Under the pieces are notes generated by a model, which was not told the origin of the DNA, ran no database searches, and saw only the letters and a program-made list of their open reading frames with translations. Positions 6,862 through 16,294 of a stretch of DNA of 64,000 nt are shown here, piece by piece. This stretch comes from NVTR01 sp036480115 (GTDB taxonomy: Bacteria; Pseudomonadota; Alphaproteobacteria; Rhodobacterales; Rhodobacteraceae). The stretch spans positions 806,001-870,000 of the forward strand of contig CBDDAE010000001.1 of assembly GCA_965224795.1 (NCBI GenBank). Direction: 5' to 3'. A program made the position numbers and the translations under genes. Each line of letters begins with the position of its first letter. Position 1 is the first letter of the stretch.

Positions 6862-8605
6862 TAATTTTTCCCAAGACACTGGCGTTGATTTCCGGCATCA
6901 CCAGATCAAACATGCGCAGCGTAGTTCCGTTGGTATCTCGGGCAATTTCGATGTTCAGTTCGCCACTTCCCCCCAACAATTTGTCGATTTCAGTCTGACC
7001 GGTTTTTAGGTCAAGTGTCTTTGCTGCAAGGGTCAGATCAAAAGCACCACCAAGTGGCGCATACTGCCCGGCGATATCCAGTTTACCAGCCCCGCCCAAT
7101 TCAGTTCCGGCCAACCCTGAAAACCGGGCCAGTTCGCCGGTATCGACCAGAATGTGGCCGTCAATTTCCAAATCTTGCGAAAATCCGGACAAGGTTGCTT
7201 TGCCTGACAGGTCAAAATCATCCCCGCTGAATACCATCTCTTCGATCGTCACGGGTTTGCCCTGCTGCCAGTCAAACCGGGCACTACCGTTCATTTCCTG
7301 ACCAAGGGCCCGTGCGATTTTGGGATCGACCGGTTTGATATCGGTGACTTCAAATTTGAATACTCCGGTGGCGCCACCAATACTGGTTGTACCCGCATGG
7401 CCGATCTGACCGCCCCCGGTCAATTCGAGCAAATTGATCCCCAGATTTTCGCTTTCGAACTCCGTAGCCAACAAACGCCCGGTCCACCCATCACTATTGG
7501 ATTCGTCGTATTCGAGGTCAAATTTTGCGGAACTTACCCGTGTCTGGGCCCCAGACAAAGGCAGCATAACGCTGGAACCATCGTTGTCACGAATTATTGC
7601 TGAAACTGAAAACCTTTCGGGCCAGCCATTCGTTCCAATGCTACCGGTCCCTGTCAGGTTCAGGCTCGCGGTTTCCAGTGTCAATTCTTCCAGACGCATC
7701 GCCCCTTCCGCATCACGCCAACCCGAAAAGGAAAGTGCCACTTTGGGGCCGAAAAATTCGCGGTAGTCCGGGGCAAATAACGGTGCAATATCACCGTTGA
7801 TCCTGGCCTGAACCTGACGGATATCATCCTGATGGGTCAGCGAAACGCGCCCTGACAAACGGTTCTGACCAGCCGTCGCCAGAGTAATATCAGCTGAATA
7901 ATCAGCCAAAGGCCCGGTTCCGGCAATGGTCATTTCAACGCCCGGGCGACCGGGCAGTCCCAACAATTCCGCCGTTATGCCGTTTTTTTCCTCGCTCAGG
8001 GACAGGTCGACCGACAGCTCACCCTTTGTACCATCAAATGTTGCGTCCAGTTTCAGACTGCCACGCGCACCATCGGTTCGGATTATGGACAGTTTGGCGT
8101 TGCCACTGCCACCATCCAGAACAAGGCTGCCGTCCAGTTTCACCTGTACCGCGCGCCCCAGCACTGGCGCACCAAGCAAGACGCGATCCGCCCTGATGCG
8201 GGCAATATCGACGGAAACCGGTAGGTCAGGAAACTTGAAATCACGGGCTTGCGCGGATGGGCCTGACGGCTCTGAAACCGAAAAACGCGGCAATTCAATC
8301 ACCCCGGCGGTCAGTTCATTCACCTCTAAACGGCCCCGTAAAAGCGCGGCGCGGTTCCAGTTCAGAACGACATCTTTCAGCACAAGCCAAATTCCGTCTT
8401 CATCAGCGATTGTCAGTTCTTGGATGGATGCACGCGAACTAAGCGCCCCTGAAAACCCGATGATCCTGATATCGCGCCCGGCCCCTGACAGATTGTCCTC
8501 TAACAGGGCCGTCAGATAGCTGCGATCATCGCGGTTCTGATCGTCCTGGGCACCCGCAACAGTGACCAGTACCAAAAGCAGAATTGTTGCAATGAACCGC
8601 CTCAA
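6845..8605 (-). pseudogene. tamB: tamB, 5' part cut off by an IS1595-family transposon
   Basis: This is the N-terminal half of TamB. The best start is the TTG at 8605 that overlaps the TGA of tamA; it gives a signal-anchor MRRFIATILLLVLVTVAG and then long beta-helical repeats (GELNIEI, LDLKTG, LELTGGGQIG). The frame stays tamB down to 6870, reads into the transposon end and stops at 6845 after 586 codons, so the product ends ...LGKIRQLYT. It lacks the C-terminal DUF490 domain, which in TamB is the part that contacts TamA. The unbroken gene would encode 1076 aa. A secreted stub could be made but is unlikely to work as TamB. Confidence 0.9.
6862..6869. repeat. Target site duplication, right copy (TAATTTTT)
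   Basis: This is identical to 4048-4055 and immediately flanks the right inverted repeat of the transposon inside tamB. Confidence 0.93.
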
Positions 8606-10401
8606 AACGACTGTCCAATACCAATATAAATCTGCGCGCCAATGCCTGTGCCGCCAACCGGAACCGCAACATCCAGACGGATAGGCCCAATACCGGTATT
8701 GTACCGCAGGCCCAGCCCTACACCACTGTGCCAATTCCCACTGTTGTCAAAAATTGACCCGCTGCCAATATATCCTGTATCGGCAAACCCAACGATCCCG
8801 ATCGTGTCGGTCACTTCAAATCGTGCTTCGGCTGATACGCCCAAAAAAGAACGGCCACCGCGTCGCTGGCCGCTGGCTAAATCGATCCCCAATGATTGGT
8901 AGCCCTGCCCTCGCACGGATCCGCCGCCGCCAGAATAGAACAGATAGTCAGGCGGGGCTACGGCAACGCCTGGCCCATAGACCGATCCCATCTGTAATCG
9001 GCCCGCCAGCACCAATCGATCAGACATTGATCGGTATATCCGCCCATCTGCATAAAACCGTGCTCCCGATGACATATTTCCGAACCCCAGGAATGGCCGG
9101 AATTCGGTTTGCAGATAATGCCCTGAGCTGGCGTTAAGTGCTTTATCTCGCTGATCCCATGTCAGGCTGAGCGGCAGGCTGACCAGATCGTATTTTTGCA
9201 CACCAAATTTGTCCTCAACCCGGGCCTGACGCCATTCAAGCGCCAGTTCGCCGCTAAGTTCTTTGGAAAAAATCCGGGTTACTCCGCCGCCAAGTCCGAA
9301 ATGGGTCGACAGGAAATCCAATTCATCCAGTTGTTCGGCTTTGGCCACAACAAACAGCGACGTGTCCGGCCCAAACGTTGCCGGCCGTTCATACCGCGCA
9401 CCAAATTTCAGGTCTGCGCCCCCGGATATGCCACCTATGCCACTGACTTCGCCATCAACTCGCAACCGCTCAGCACCGCCAAATAAGTTACGGTGTAGCC
9501 AAAACCCCGACAGCGTTGCACCCTTGCCCGTCGAAATTTCCGCGCCAAAGCCAAAACGGTTAGGTTTTTCGTCCACCAGCTGTGCGGTGATGTCCAATGT
9601 GCCATCCGCGTTTTGCTTTTCAGCTTCACTGATTGCAACCGAGCGAAAGGCACCGGTTCGCCGCAACCGTGTCGCAACTGCGTCCACATCAGCAGGAGAG
9701 AAAACACCACCTTGCCGCAAATCCGCAATCTGTTGAATTCGCCGCACATGCACAGCGCTTTCGCCTTCCAGGATCAGCTGGCCAAAACGTAACTGTGTGC
9801 CCGGCGACAGGCGAACCGACGTGTCCAAACGTTGTGTACGGTGGTCAGCGCGCAGATCCTGTGCCGCCACCTGTGCCTTGGCAAATCCGGCATCTCGCCA
9901 GCCGGTTATTGCCGCCGAAACGGCGTCACCGATCACGCCACTGTTTGCCGGCTGGCCCGTGGCAAAGCCATCGGGCAAAATTACCTGGGGTGCCATCGGG
10001 GCGATCAAAGCCGTTCCAAATCGAAAAACCGGGCCCGGATCGACACTGATCCGAATGTCACGGATTTGCCGGGGGGCTGCCAATGGCGCTATCGACGCGG
10101 CTTCGCGACCGTCAACATAAATATGAACGACGCCGCCATAGCGTGCATTGGCGTAAAGTACTCCGACCAGTCGGGTATAATCCGCCCGGGCCGCCGCCAG
10201 AATATCCTGCGCACTGTTAACGCCGTCACGTTTTGCAGCAATACTTAACGAAGAAGCGCGTAATGCTTCTAACAAGTTCTTAGGAGCGCCGGGCGCCGTC
10301 AAAGTCGCAGTATCCAACGCTATCGCCTTAAAACCAAAGCAGCATATCAAAGCCACCACCGGTACACGTTTGAATATTAGGATTATGAGCTCAAACCCCA
10401 C
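8602..10401 (-). CDS. tamA: TamA, Omp85-family outer-membrane translocation and assembly protein
   Basis: This 599-aa Omp85 protein has an N-terminal hydrophobic signal (to about residue 30), three POTRA-like modules (residues ~35-285, e.g. LRFGQLILEGESAVHVRRIQ) and a 16-strand barrel. The barrel's loop-6 signature is visible as GGGGSVRGQGYQSLG, and the chain ends on a beta-strand with terminal phenylalanine (IGIGQSF), the usual outer-membrane insertion signal. TamA works with TamB in exporting or inserting envelope proteins and lipids. Its stop overlaps the tamB start (TTGA), so the two were translationally coupled, yet tamB is now interrupted. The GTG start is a best guess. Confidence 0.92.
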   Translation of the reverse strand: MGFELIILIFKRVPVVALICCFGFKAIALDTATLTAPGAPKNLLEALRASSLSIAAKRDGVNSAQDILAAARADYTRLVGVLYANARYGGVVHIYVDGREAASIAPLAAPRQIRDIRISVDPGPVFRFGTALIAPMAPQVILPDGFATGQPANSGVIGDAVSAAITGWRDAGFAKAQVAAQDLRADHRTQRLDTSVRLSPGTQLRFGQLILEGESAVHVRRIQQIADLRQGGVFSPADVDAVATRLRRTGAFRSVAISEAEKQNADGTLDITAQLVDEKPNRFGFGAEISTGKGATLSGFWLHRNLFGGAERLRVDGEVSGIGGISGGADLKFGARYERPATFGPDTSLFVVAKAEQLDELDFLSTHFGLGGGVTRIFSKELSGELALEWRQARVEDKFGVQKYDLVSLPLSLTWDQRDKALNASSGHYLQTEFRPFLGFGNMSSGARFYADGRIYRSMSDRLVLAGRLQMGSVYGPGVAVAPPDYLFYSGGGGSVRGQGYQSLGIDLASGQRRGGRSFLGVSAEARFEVTDTIGIVGFADTGYIGSGSIFDNSGNWHSGVGLGLRYNTGIGPIRLDVAVPVGGTGIGAQIYIGIGQSF

Positions 10402-11163
10402 GGACTTTTCCTAGAATTAGGCAGCGAACCTACCAACCTTTTATGATTTGCATACAAGGAAACCAACTGCTTTTTGACCTCGGAATCAAAAATTTCCGTT
10501 ACAATCTCTTATCAATTGGATCAGGGTCAAACGGCTTCGTTTTGCTCCTGGTGCTTACATACGCCTTCCTTGGTTCAAGGGCCAATCGGCTTTTCAGCCT
10601 AACCCCACGTTTTGGCCGGCTGTGTGAAATGACCCGTTAAAGGGTTCTGTCAGACGATTATGAACGGCTTACCCTTGCAGCTCTTGGCTGAATCTGATTG
10701 CCATTTATTGACTTCTTCATTGCTATTTTTATTCGAACGAGACTGCAACTGAGACTTACGTGTTTTTTTGCAAAGAGATCATTTATTGCTGTGCCTGACT
10801 TTCGCGCCATCAATCTCTTTAGCCCCTGTTATCATCTGAAAAGTGTACGCCATATCCACAGGGGGAATCAAAAAACGGGTTGATGGCGGAGGAGGTGTCC
10901 GCCGAGTATTTCCGGTAACAATTTGATATTATAACACAATCCCAAAACATTTTTGCTTAGTACCACAATATGTACTACGAGGTGACATCGGATAAGTCTA
11001 AACTTGATACTAGCGCATCGCCCAAAGCGGTCATTGAACCATCTCACAGCATTTCTAGGTGTCAAAGTCAGCTACGCGGACGAAGCTGCCGCTAGGCTTA
11101 CTTGCGAAAATGCTGTTTCTTTGGAGAAATTTTTTTATGCAAACCTTTGGCGGCGCGTAATAA
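10402..11163. other. Long intergenic region (762 bp) with no supported gene
   Basis: Only short unsupported open frames occur here. A small hairpin GGCGGA/TCCGCC lies near 10884-10902 without a T-run. The A+T content is higher than in flanking genes. The left part should hold the tamA promoter. I see no tRNA, known RNA or intact mobile element; it may be scar DNA. Confidence 0.4.
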
Positions 11164-11745
11164 TCACCCGCTCTTGACATAGGCTTCTTTAAGGCGATCC
11201 CTTACCGCACCATCTACATTCTCAAGTGTTGTTAATATTTGAACGGCGGTCAGCCTGTCCGACCAACTGTCACTTGAAAGCGATGCCGTTAGATTTGGTG
11301 CATCTGCCAAGGGGATTGCCAACCCCAGCCGAACCCCCGAACGGGTTGGCCGAAGTGCCGCAAACTGAACCCGTCTTGAGAATGCTGAAAAGTTCTTGCG
11401 TGCCGCGACTATGACGTCGTCACCCAGTTCATTCGCAATCGATTCTATCTGATCGTAAATCGCGCGGGTTTCCGGGGTTTTCCACAACTGGTCCAGCAAC
11501 GCATCTGGGTTGTCCCAGCCTAACCCAGTCTTGAACGTCGCACCCAGGATCAATGAAGCGCGGTTAATCCCCAGGCCGTGCTTTGATTTGAACCATTCCA
11601 GCCGGGCTTTGTGTTTCGTTTCGGGGCAGGCTTTAGCGATCTTGATCCAGTCTTCAAGGCTCTTTTTGGTTTCCGTTTCCAGACCAAGCTGGACGGACTT
11701 AAACCACTTGTTTTGCTGGGATGTTACATAGGGCGGTTTTGTCAT
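11164..11745 (-). CDS. DUF4287 / DUF5655 domain protein
   Basis: This 193-aa protein combines an N-terminal DUF4287 region (KSLEDWIKIAKA...HGLGINRASLI, residues ~28-65) with a C-terminal DUF5655-like domain (SIANELGDDVIVAARKNFSAFSRRVQFAALRPT..VRLGLAIP). Such proteins are cytoplasmic and of unknown biochemical role. Its ATG overlaps the TGA of the ArsR gene (ATGA), so it is the last gene of a DUF1761-arsR-DUF4287 operon and is probably controlled by that regulator. Confidence 0.8.
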   Translation of the reverse strand: MTKPPYVTSQQNKWFKSVQLGLETETKKSLEDWIKIAKACPETKHKARLEWFKSKHGLGINRASLILGATFKTGLGWDNPDALLDQLWKTPETRAIYDQIESIANELGDDVIVAARKNFSAFSRRVQFAALRPTRSGVRLGLAIPLADAPNLTASLSSDSWSDRLTAVQILTTLENVDGAVRDRLKEAYVKSG

Positions 11746-12065
11746 TTTGAGCCTTTTTTTACAGTTGCGTTCACTGTGCTGACTTTGGCCAGCCAGCCGC
11801 CTGAAAGCTGTGACAGGTTCGCCTGATCGATAAATAATCTTTTGGTTTTCCCATCCCGTGTGCGGGACAGAATTTCAGCGTCTTCCAGCAGGTTCAGATG
11901 CCGCATTATCGAAAATCTTGAGACCGAATATTGCGCGCATACATCGTTCACAGTTAGCCCCGGTTTTGCGACTATCATTTCAATAATTTCCCGACAAAGC
12001 GGATTGCCCAGGGCGGTAAACGCGCGGTTCAGCCAGGGGCGTTCAGTTGATGGATTGCGGGGCAT
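11742..12065 (-). CDS. ArsR-family winged-helix repressor
   Basis: This 107-aa protein has a compact winged helix-turn-helix: LGNPLCREIIEMIV, then the recognition region VNDVCAQYSVSRFSIMRHLNLLEDAEILSRTRDGKTKRLFI. It lacks the cysteine pair of metal-sensing ArsR proteins, so it is more like the SdpR or penicillinase-type non-metal members. It sits between a DUF1761 membrane protein (9 bp upstream) and a DUF4287 protein (4-bp overlap). The perfect palindrome over the operon promoter (12511-12532) is the obvious candidate operator, which would make this an autorepressor. Confidence 0.88.
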   Translation of the reverse strand: MPRNPSTERPWLNRAFTALGNPLCREIIEMIVAKPGLTVNDVCAQYSVSRFSIMRHLNLLEDAEILSRTRDGKTKRLFIDQANLSQLSGGWLAKVSTVNATVKKGSK

Positions 12066-12074
12066 ATTATGCGG

Positions 12075-12491
12075 CTAAGTCCAGACCAAAAGTATGATTG
12101 CAATGGCCAATATAGAGAAGAATTCATATCCGCCGTCGATTATGAACAGGGTGGCTGGGCGATCTTCCCAGAATACCATTTTGAAAGTTGGCGTTAGGCT
12201 AAAGGCGATCCAAACAACCAGTGCGACGGACAGGCCTGTCGCCCAGTTAAGGTTTGGGATCAGCGCAAACAGAATGGCAACCCCGGCCGCTGTTGCAAGC
12301 GACGCCGCGAGGCTGGCGAGTATCGCGCGTGACATTGAGATGCCGGACGAGCGCACATCCTCTGACGTGACGCCCATGGCTTCCATCCAGGGTTTGGTGA
12401 AAAGAAAACTAAACCAAAGGAACCCAATCATGAATGATGCGAACGCCGCTGCCAGCAGGGCGAATACATTGATCGTGATTATTGCGTCCAT
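12075..12491 (-). CDS. DUF1761 family membrane protein
   Basis: This small integral membrane protein (138 aa) starts MDAIITINVFALLAA. The start is chosen because TTAGGAAACGCC gives a ribosome site seven bases before this ATG; longer starts would run through the promoter. Four hydrophobic segments are visible (residues ~7-25, 55-78, 83-100, 115-137), and the segment GFLWFSFLFTKPWMEAMG is typical of DUF1761. Molecular function is unknown for the family. It is the first gene of the arsR operon. Confidence 0.85.
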   Translation of the reverse strand: MDAIITINVFALLAAAFASFMIGFLWFSFLFTKPWMEAMGVTSEDVRSSGISMSRAILASLAASLATAAGVAILFALIPNLNWATGLSVALVVWIAFSLTPTFKMVFWEDRPATLFIIDGGYEFFSILAIAIILLVWT

Positions 12492-12510
12492 GGCGTTTCC
12501 TAACATTTTA

Positions 12511-12532
12511 TATGTGCGAATTATCGCACATA
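12511..12532. promoter_or_regulatory. Perfect 9-bp-arm palindrome, likely ArsR operator
   Basis: The arms TATGTGCGA and TCGCACATA are separated by ATTA. The palindrome covers the -10 box of the operon promoter, the position expected for a repressor site. The ArsR-type regulator encoded in the same operon is the natural candidate to bind it. Confidence 0.7.
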
Positions 12533-12547
12533 ATATTGAATTGTCAA
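12520..12547 (-). promoter_or_regulatory. Sigma70-type promoter of the DUF1761-arsR operon
   Basis: On the minus strand a perfect TTGACA (12542-12547) is followed after 16 bases by GATAAT (12520-12525). The -10 box lies inside the palindrome 12511-12532. The DUF1761 ATG lies about 28 bp downstream. Confidence 0.7.
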
Positions 12548-12789
12548 GACGCCTGCGAATGTGAATAGTTTCGTGCCAGAAAGGGCGAGTAACCTGAGGC
12601 GACTGCAAAGTAGCTTTTGAAGGTCAGGCAGGGTTCGAAAATGAGCAGACTTTCCGCCGAAACGCTGCAACTCATCAAAAGTACCCTGCAATCGGTCCGG
12701 TCACTATGGTCTATCTTCCATTCGCCATGATTTGCACCAACGTCTGCTGTGTGGACGAAAATGGACTTCGTTGCGGCCGCGCCGACTGA

Positions 12790-13535
12790 ATAGCCCCTAG
12801 AATTGTAGACACCTTGCCGCCTAAAAACGAGGCAAGGAGGTCACTAAACCCATCAAGCACCATACCTTTACGGCGCGAGCAATCCAGGATTGCGTCAAGC
12901 ACCATCGCCCTCGGTTTTACCGTCGGATGCAACGTAAGATCAGCCTGCCCCGATCCCAAGCTGCTTACACCCGCATATGACCAGACGTTCGTGCAGTAAC
13001 GGCCATGCTTTCCCAGCTCACTGGAAATGCAAAGAACCGTCAGGCTGAATCCGGCCAGATGCTCAAAATCCTTCGTCAGAAAGTCAGTAAACTGTTTTTT
13101 TTGACATTTCTCCCAGCGCCATTGCAAAATCACGGTGTTTAGTTCTACCCGAGCCGCAGACATGGCCGGAAACCGGAACGTTATAGGGCGCATCTGTGAA
13201 GACCATCTGAGCGCGCTCGTCACCCTGCGGTGCGGCATAGGTTTCCGCTTTGGTTGAGTCACCACAAATCAGGCGGTGATTCCCGACACACCAGACATCG
13301 CCGGGCCGCGTTACCGACATCTCCGGAACAACCGCCGGAATCCGATCGGCCGGATCTTCTGAGTCAGCGTCGCGATCCAGCGCAAGATCTTGCAAAACCA
13401 CGTCTATCTCAGGCGACTCAAACCCCGACAGCGACAAATCAAAGTCGAGATCAAGATCATTCAGGTACTGAAACTCAAGCGCCAAAAATTCGGAATCCCA
13501 ACCGGCATTCTCCGCCAGTTCGTTGTCGGCAAGTT
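12790..13535 (-). pseudogene. Decayed ParB-domain / site-specific DNA methyltransferase gene
   Basis: Two frames together read as one protein. The first (to about 13100) contains LADNELAENAGWDSEFLALE, then RPGDVWCVGNHRLICGDST and FTDAPYNVPVSGHVCG, the ParB-like linker and the catalytic region. DAPY stands where DPPY is expected in N6-adenine/N4-cytosine methylases. A frameshift near 13100 moves to the next frame, KKQFTDFLTKDFEHLAGFS, then an internal deletion leads to GKHGRYCTNVWSYAGVSS and LHPTVKPRAMVLDAILDCSRRKGMVLDGFS. The usual fuller middle part and the C-terminus are missing. Related genes occur in prophages and islands of this group. It is not functional. Confidence 0.8.
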
Positions 13536-13621
13536 CTGTTTACCCAAATTTCTGAAGGTTACCTATCAGTTCCAATACATTTCACGGTATTCAAGAAAGA
13601 ATTCGTGCCCCGACATCGGCA

Positions 13622-14116
13622 TCAAGGAATAATATTGTTTAGAGAACCCGAAAACAGCAATGCCGCAATTGGGTGCGCGATACCGGCGAACGCAATTGAA
13701 ATCCCCATTGGGAAACCTGCACCTTCGGACAAAAATTTCCATGTTTGCCCCGATGAGGAAACTATTCGCCGCGTAGTTAACACAAATACAATGCCAAGTA
13801 TCATCGCCACAGAAAAGACGTTGGCAAAAATTAAAAATTCGTGCAAGGGAATGAACAGGACCAAAGCTGCCAGGATTTTTACATCGCCCCCCCCCAGAAT
13901 GCGAAAACAAAACCCGGTAAACCCAAGGGCAAAGACAGTTAGTCCCGCTAAGATATGCATTAAAAATTCACTGGTTGGCGTGAACAAAAAAGTTGCGCCA
14001 AATAGTACCAGCAAGGCCCAACTTAGTGCATTTGGAATGCGCATATATCGCAGGTCAAAGAAACCAACCAATACTAATGTCGGAATCAGAATAAGCAGTG
14101 GCTCCGTCATGCTCAC
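13622..14116 (-). CDS. cpaA: CpaA, type IV (Flp) prepilin peptidase
   Basis: This 164-aa A24-family aspartic prepilin peptidase spans the inner membrane about six times. The two catalytic aspartates are in GFFDLRYMRIPN (residue 21) and GGGDVK. It lacks the N-terminal methylase domain of PilD, as expected for the Tad type. It would cut the Flp pilin and the TadE/F pseudopilins encoded upstream. It is the last gene of the Tad locus, separated from tadC by a LuxR-type regulator gene. Confidence 0.9.
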   Translation of the reverse strand: MSMTEPLLILIPTLVLVGFFDLRYMRIPNALSWALLVLFGATFLFTPTSEFLMHILAGLTVFALGFTGFCFRILGGGDVKILAALVLFIPLHEFLIFANVFSVAMILGIVFVLTTRRIVSSSGQTWKFLSEGAGFPMGISIAFAGIAHPIAALLFSGSLNNIIP

Positions 14117-14135
14117 CTGGATTGCTTTGTAAAGG

Positions 14136-14999
14136 TCAGGCGCATTGGATTTCTTGGGTAGATTCAGTTTTCTGCGGTGCGATCAAACAAAATATCAACT
14201 CTGCAATATTTTGTGTGCCAGACTTAGCATAAATATTTCGTAAATGCGTGCGAACTGTTGATTCTGTGACGCCCAATTCAATAACCGTATTAGATATTGA
14301 AAGGCCGCGACTAAGTAACAGACATACCCGAAATTCGGCGCGGCTAAGATTTGCCGGGTTGCCGTTTGCAAGCAAAGAAACTTTGCCTTGGTTCGGCAAC
14401 TGTTCCTGGAAGGTCTCGCTGTGATTAATCACAGTTCGGGTAATCAGTCCAACCTGGCGTGTTGCCCAGGTCCGGGAGACCGCGGGTAATATTGTTCCAA
14501 GCGTTGCTAAATTGCCTGATGCCAAAGGACTGCGAAAATGCAACTCAATATGATCACGTGTAACTGGACCCGCGGCAAGAATAAGGACCGCAAATTCTTT
14601 TAGTTTTCGCGAATCCTGCCAGTTTTCAAAGGTAACATCCAATGGGTCAACGGCATATTCGGCAAAGTTGGACCCAAGCCAAATTGTTGCAGGCTTTGGG
14701 TTTTCCATATGCCTACAGAAAAAAATATCCGCAAATGAACAATCAAGTGGACGAACGGCCACATTCTTCATTGCATCGTATGTAGCGATGCGGATCGGAT
14801 GTCTTTCATTCATATGTGTGCGGACCAATGTTCCGGCCTCGGCACCCAGTCCCCGCACCAGGTTGGTTAGCGCGGTTTCCAAAGAAATGCTTCCGTATAG
14901 CGCTTCGCACCAGCTTGTAATTGCATCAACAATATCAGTTTGCTGTAGGTCGTCTTCCTGAAAATTACAGGCTGTATCTTGCTTGAAAATTTCATTCAT
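14136..14999 (-). CDS. LuxR-type HTH transcriptional regulator inside the Tad locus
   Basis: This 287-aa protein starts MNEIFKQDT; the start is chosen because GGGTGGACTA precedes that ATG, whereas the longer frame has no ribosome site. The N-terminal ~200 residues are a sensor-like region with no autoinducer-binding signature that I recognise. The C-terminal 65 residues are a LuxR helix-turn-helix: LSRAEFRVCLLLSRGLSISN, then VIELGVTESTVRTHLRNIYAKSG. It lies between tadC and cpaA on the same strand, so control of pilus expression is likely. The signal sensed is unknown. Confidence 0.8.
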   Translation of the reverse strand: MNEIFKQDTACNFQEDDLQQTDIVDAITSWCEALYGSISLETALTNLVRGLGAEAGTLVRTHMNERHPIRIATYDAMKNVAVRPLDCSFADIFFCRHMENPKPATIWLGSNFAEYAVDPLDVTFENWQDSRKLKEFAVLILAAGPVTRDHIELHFRSPLASGNLATLGTILPAVSRTWATRQVGLITRTVINHSETFQEQLPNQGKVSLLANGNPANLSRAEFRVCLLLSRGLSISNTVIELGVTESTVRTHLRNIYAKSGTQNIAELIFCLIAPQKTESTQEIQCA

Positions 15000-15280
15000 T
15001 AGTCCACCCAGTCCCAGAACAACGTGGTAAAATCCCACTATTTTGTTCGAGCCCCCTCCGAATCGTCGCGATGCGCCAACCCCTGGCACCAAATTCGCCT
15101 TTACACATTCGAGTCTCATCACAATTCTGTCAAGGAAATGGCGGCTTTTCGCCTAAATTGTTGTTTTTCCCCTATAGGTTGCAATTTCGAAAGACTTACC
15201 CTCGTCTATTTAAGTGATCGAACTGAACTGTTTCCGAAAACTTAATTTAGATTTAACCAAGTTGAATATAGTCCGCAGAA

Positions 15281-16282
15281 TCATGCGGCAAAGAATCGGA
15301 CATATCGGATTATTACTGGGCCTAAAGTAATCAATATCAACGCGGGCAACATAATTGAGGCCAGCACAGCAGACATTTGGACTGGAAGCTTGTTAGCCTT
15401 TTCCTGGGCTTTTAATTCTCTGTGCAGGCGCATCTCTTTGGCATAATTCGTTAACGTTTCAGAAATGCTTGTTCCAAATTGCAGCGATTGCAAAACTGTA
15501 TTTGAGAACGACCGAACTTCTTCAACATTTGATCTGTTGGCCATATCGATCAAAGCGCCATCTCGGCTTCTGCCAGCGTGAATTTCGCGCTGAGCAGTCA
15601 AAAATTCGTGTGAGATTTCCGGTGAAATGTCGGTAAGCTCATTGCCAACACGTATCATCGCGGCATCAAAACCAAGCCCGGCTTCAACTGAAATTTGAAT
15701 GAGATCCAGGGCGTTCGGAAAATGTTCCTGAATGGCCTGTTTACGTTTCGCAGCCCGAGCACGTAGCCAATAGACAGGCCCAAAAAATCCTATCGCCACC
15801 ATTACACTAAGCAGTTGGAGAACCTGCAGATCGCCCCAATCCGTGACAATCTGGTCTAAATTTTCAGGTAACGCGAAAACGCCGGCGCGGGCCCAGAAAA
15901 TCGCAACAAAAGTTAAGACCGGCAATAGGACGCCAAAGCACAACCTGACCAAATAGTAGTTCCGCACCGAATGAAGCGAATTGATTCCGGCATATTCCAA
16001 CTGGCGCTGTACATCAGTGCGTTCTTTTGAATCGGTGGGGATTAGTGACTTCATCAAGCCCTTTGGATCTGAAGCAGCATGTCGAAGTATGCCGTTCTCA
16101 GCCGCGGTGGCGCGACGTTGGTTGGATTGTCGTTTCATGCGCTCCAGCTCTGGGTTGCCCTGGGCAATGGCACCAAACAAACCAAAGAACAGCAGCATTG
16201 CCCCCAATCCAACGCCTATCCAAACAAACATTTCGACGCTTAGTCCAAAACCATGAGACAGTGCTTCCAGAGTTTCTAGCAT
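15281..16282 (-). CDS. tadC: TadC, Flp pilus inner-membrane platform protein
   Basis: This 333-aa protein has an N-terminal membrane segment (IGVGLGAMLLFFGLFGAIA), a linker, a pair of hydrophobic segments near residues 115-165, and the GspF/TadC domain (NALDLIQISVEAGLGFDAAMIRVGNEL..EISHEF) ending in two membrane helices. With TadB it forms the platform on which the CpaF ATPase acts. It starts 12 bp after tadB in a tight operon. Confidence 0.92.
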   Translation of the reverse strand: MLETLEALSHGFGLSVEMFVWIGVGLGAMLLFFGLFGAIAQGNPELERMKRQSNQRRATAAENGILRHAASDPKGLMKSLIPTDSKERTDVQRQLEYAGINSLHSVRNYYLVRLCFGVLLPVLTFVAIFWARAGVFALPENLDQIVTDWGDLQVLQLLSVMVAIGFFGPVYWLRARAAKRKQAIQEHFPNALDLIQISVEAGLGFDAAMIRVGNELTDISPEISHEFLTAQREIHAGRSRDGALIDMANRSNVEEVRSFSNTVLQSLQFGTSISETLTNYAKEMRLHRELKAQEKANKLPVQMSAVLASIMLPALILITLGPVIIRYVRFFAA

Positions 16283-16294
16283 GACAATTCCAAT

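Noticed and set aside
2561..8605. Two separate tamB-like genes
   Set aside because: The ends match one gene broken by a transposon: the 8-bp duplications and the restored frame show it is a single interrupted tamB.
10884..10902. GGCGGA/TCCGCC hairpin as terminator
   Set aside because: Short stem with no following T-run and no gene ending near it.
12641..12730. Short frame MSRLSAETLQLIKST resembling the start of a bacterial globin
   Set aside because: Only about 15 residues look globin-like before the frame turns to nonsense and stops; too short to call even as a pseudogene.
13230..14132. 300-aa plus-strand open frame
   Set aside because: It spans the methyltransferase relic and cpaA in antisense; its composition is arginine/proline-rich without any domain.
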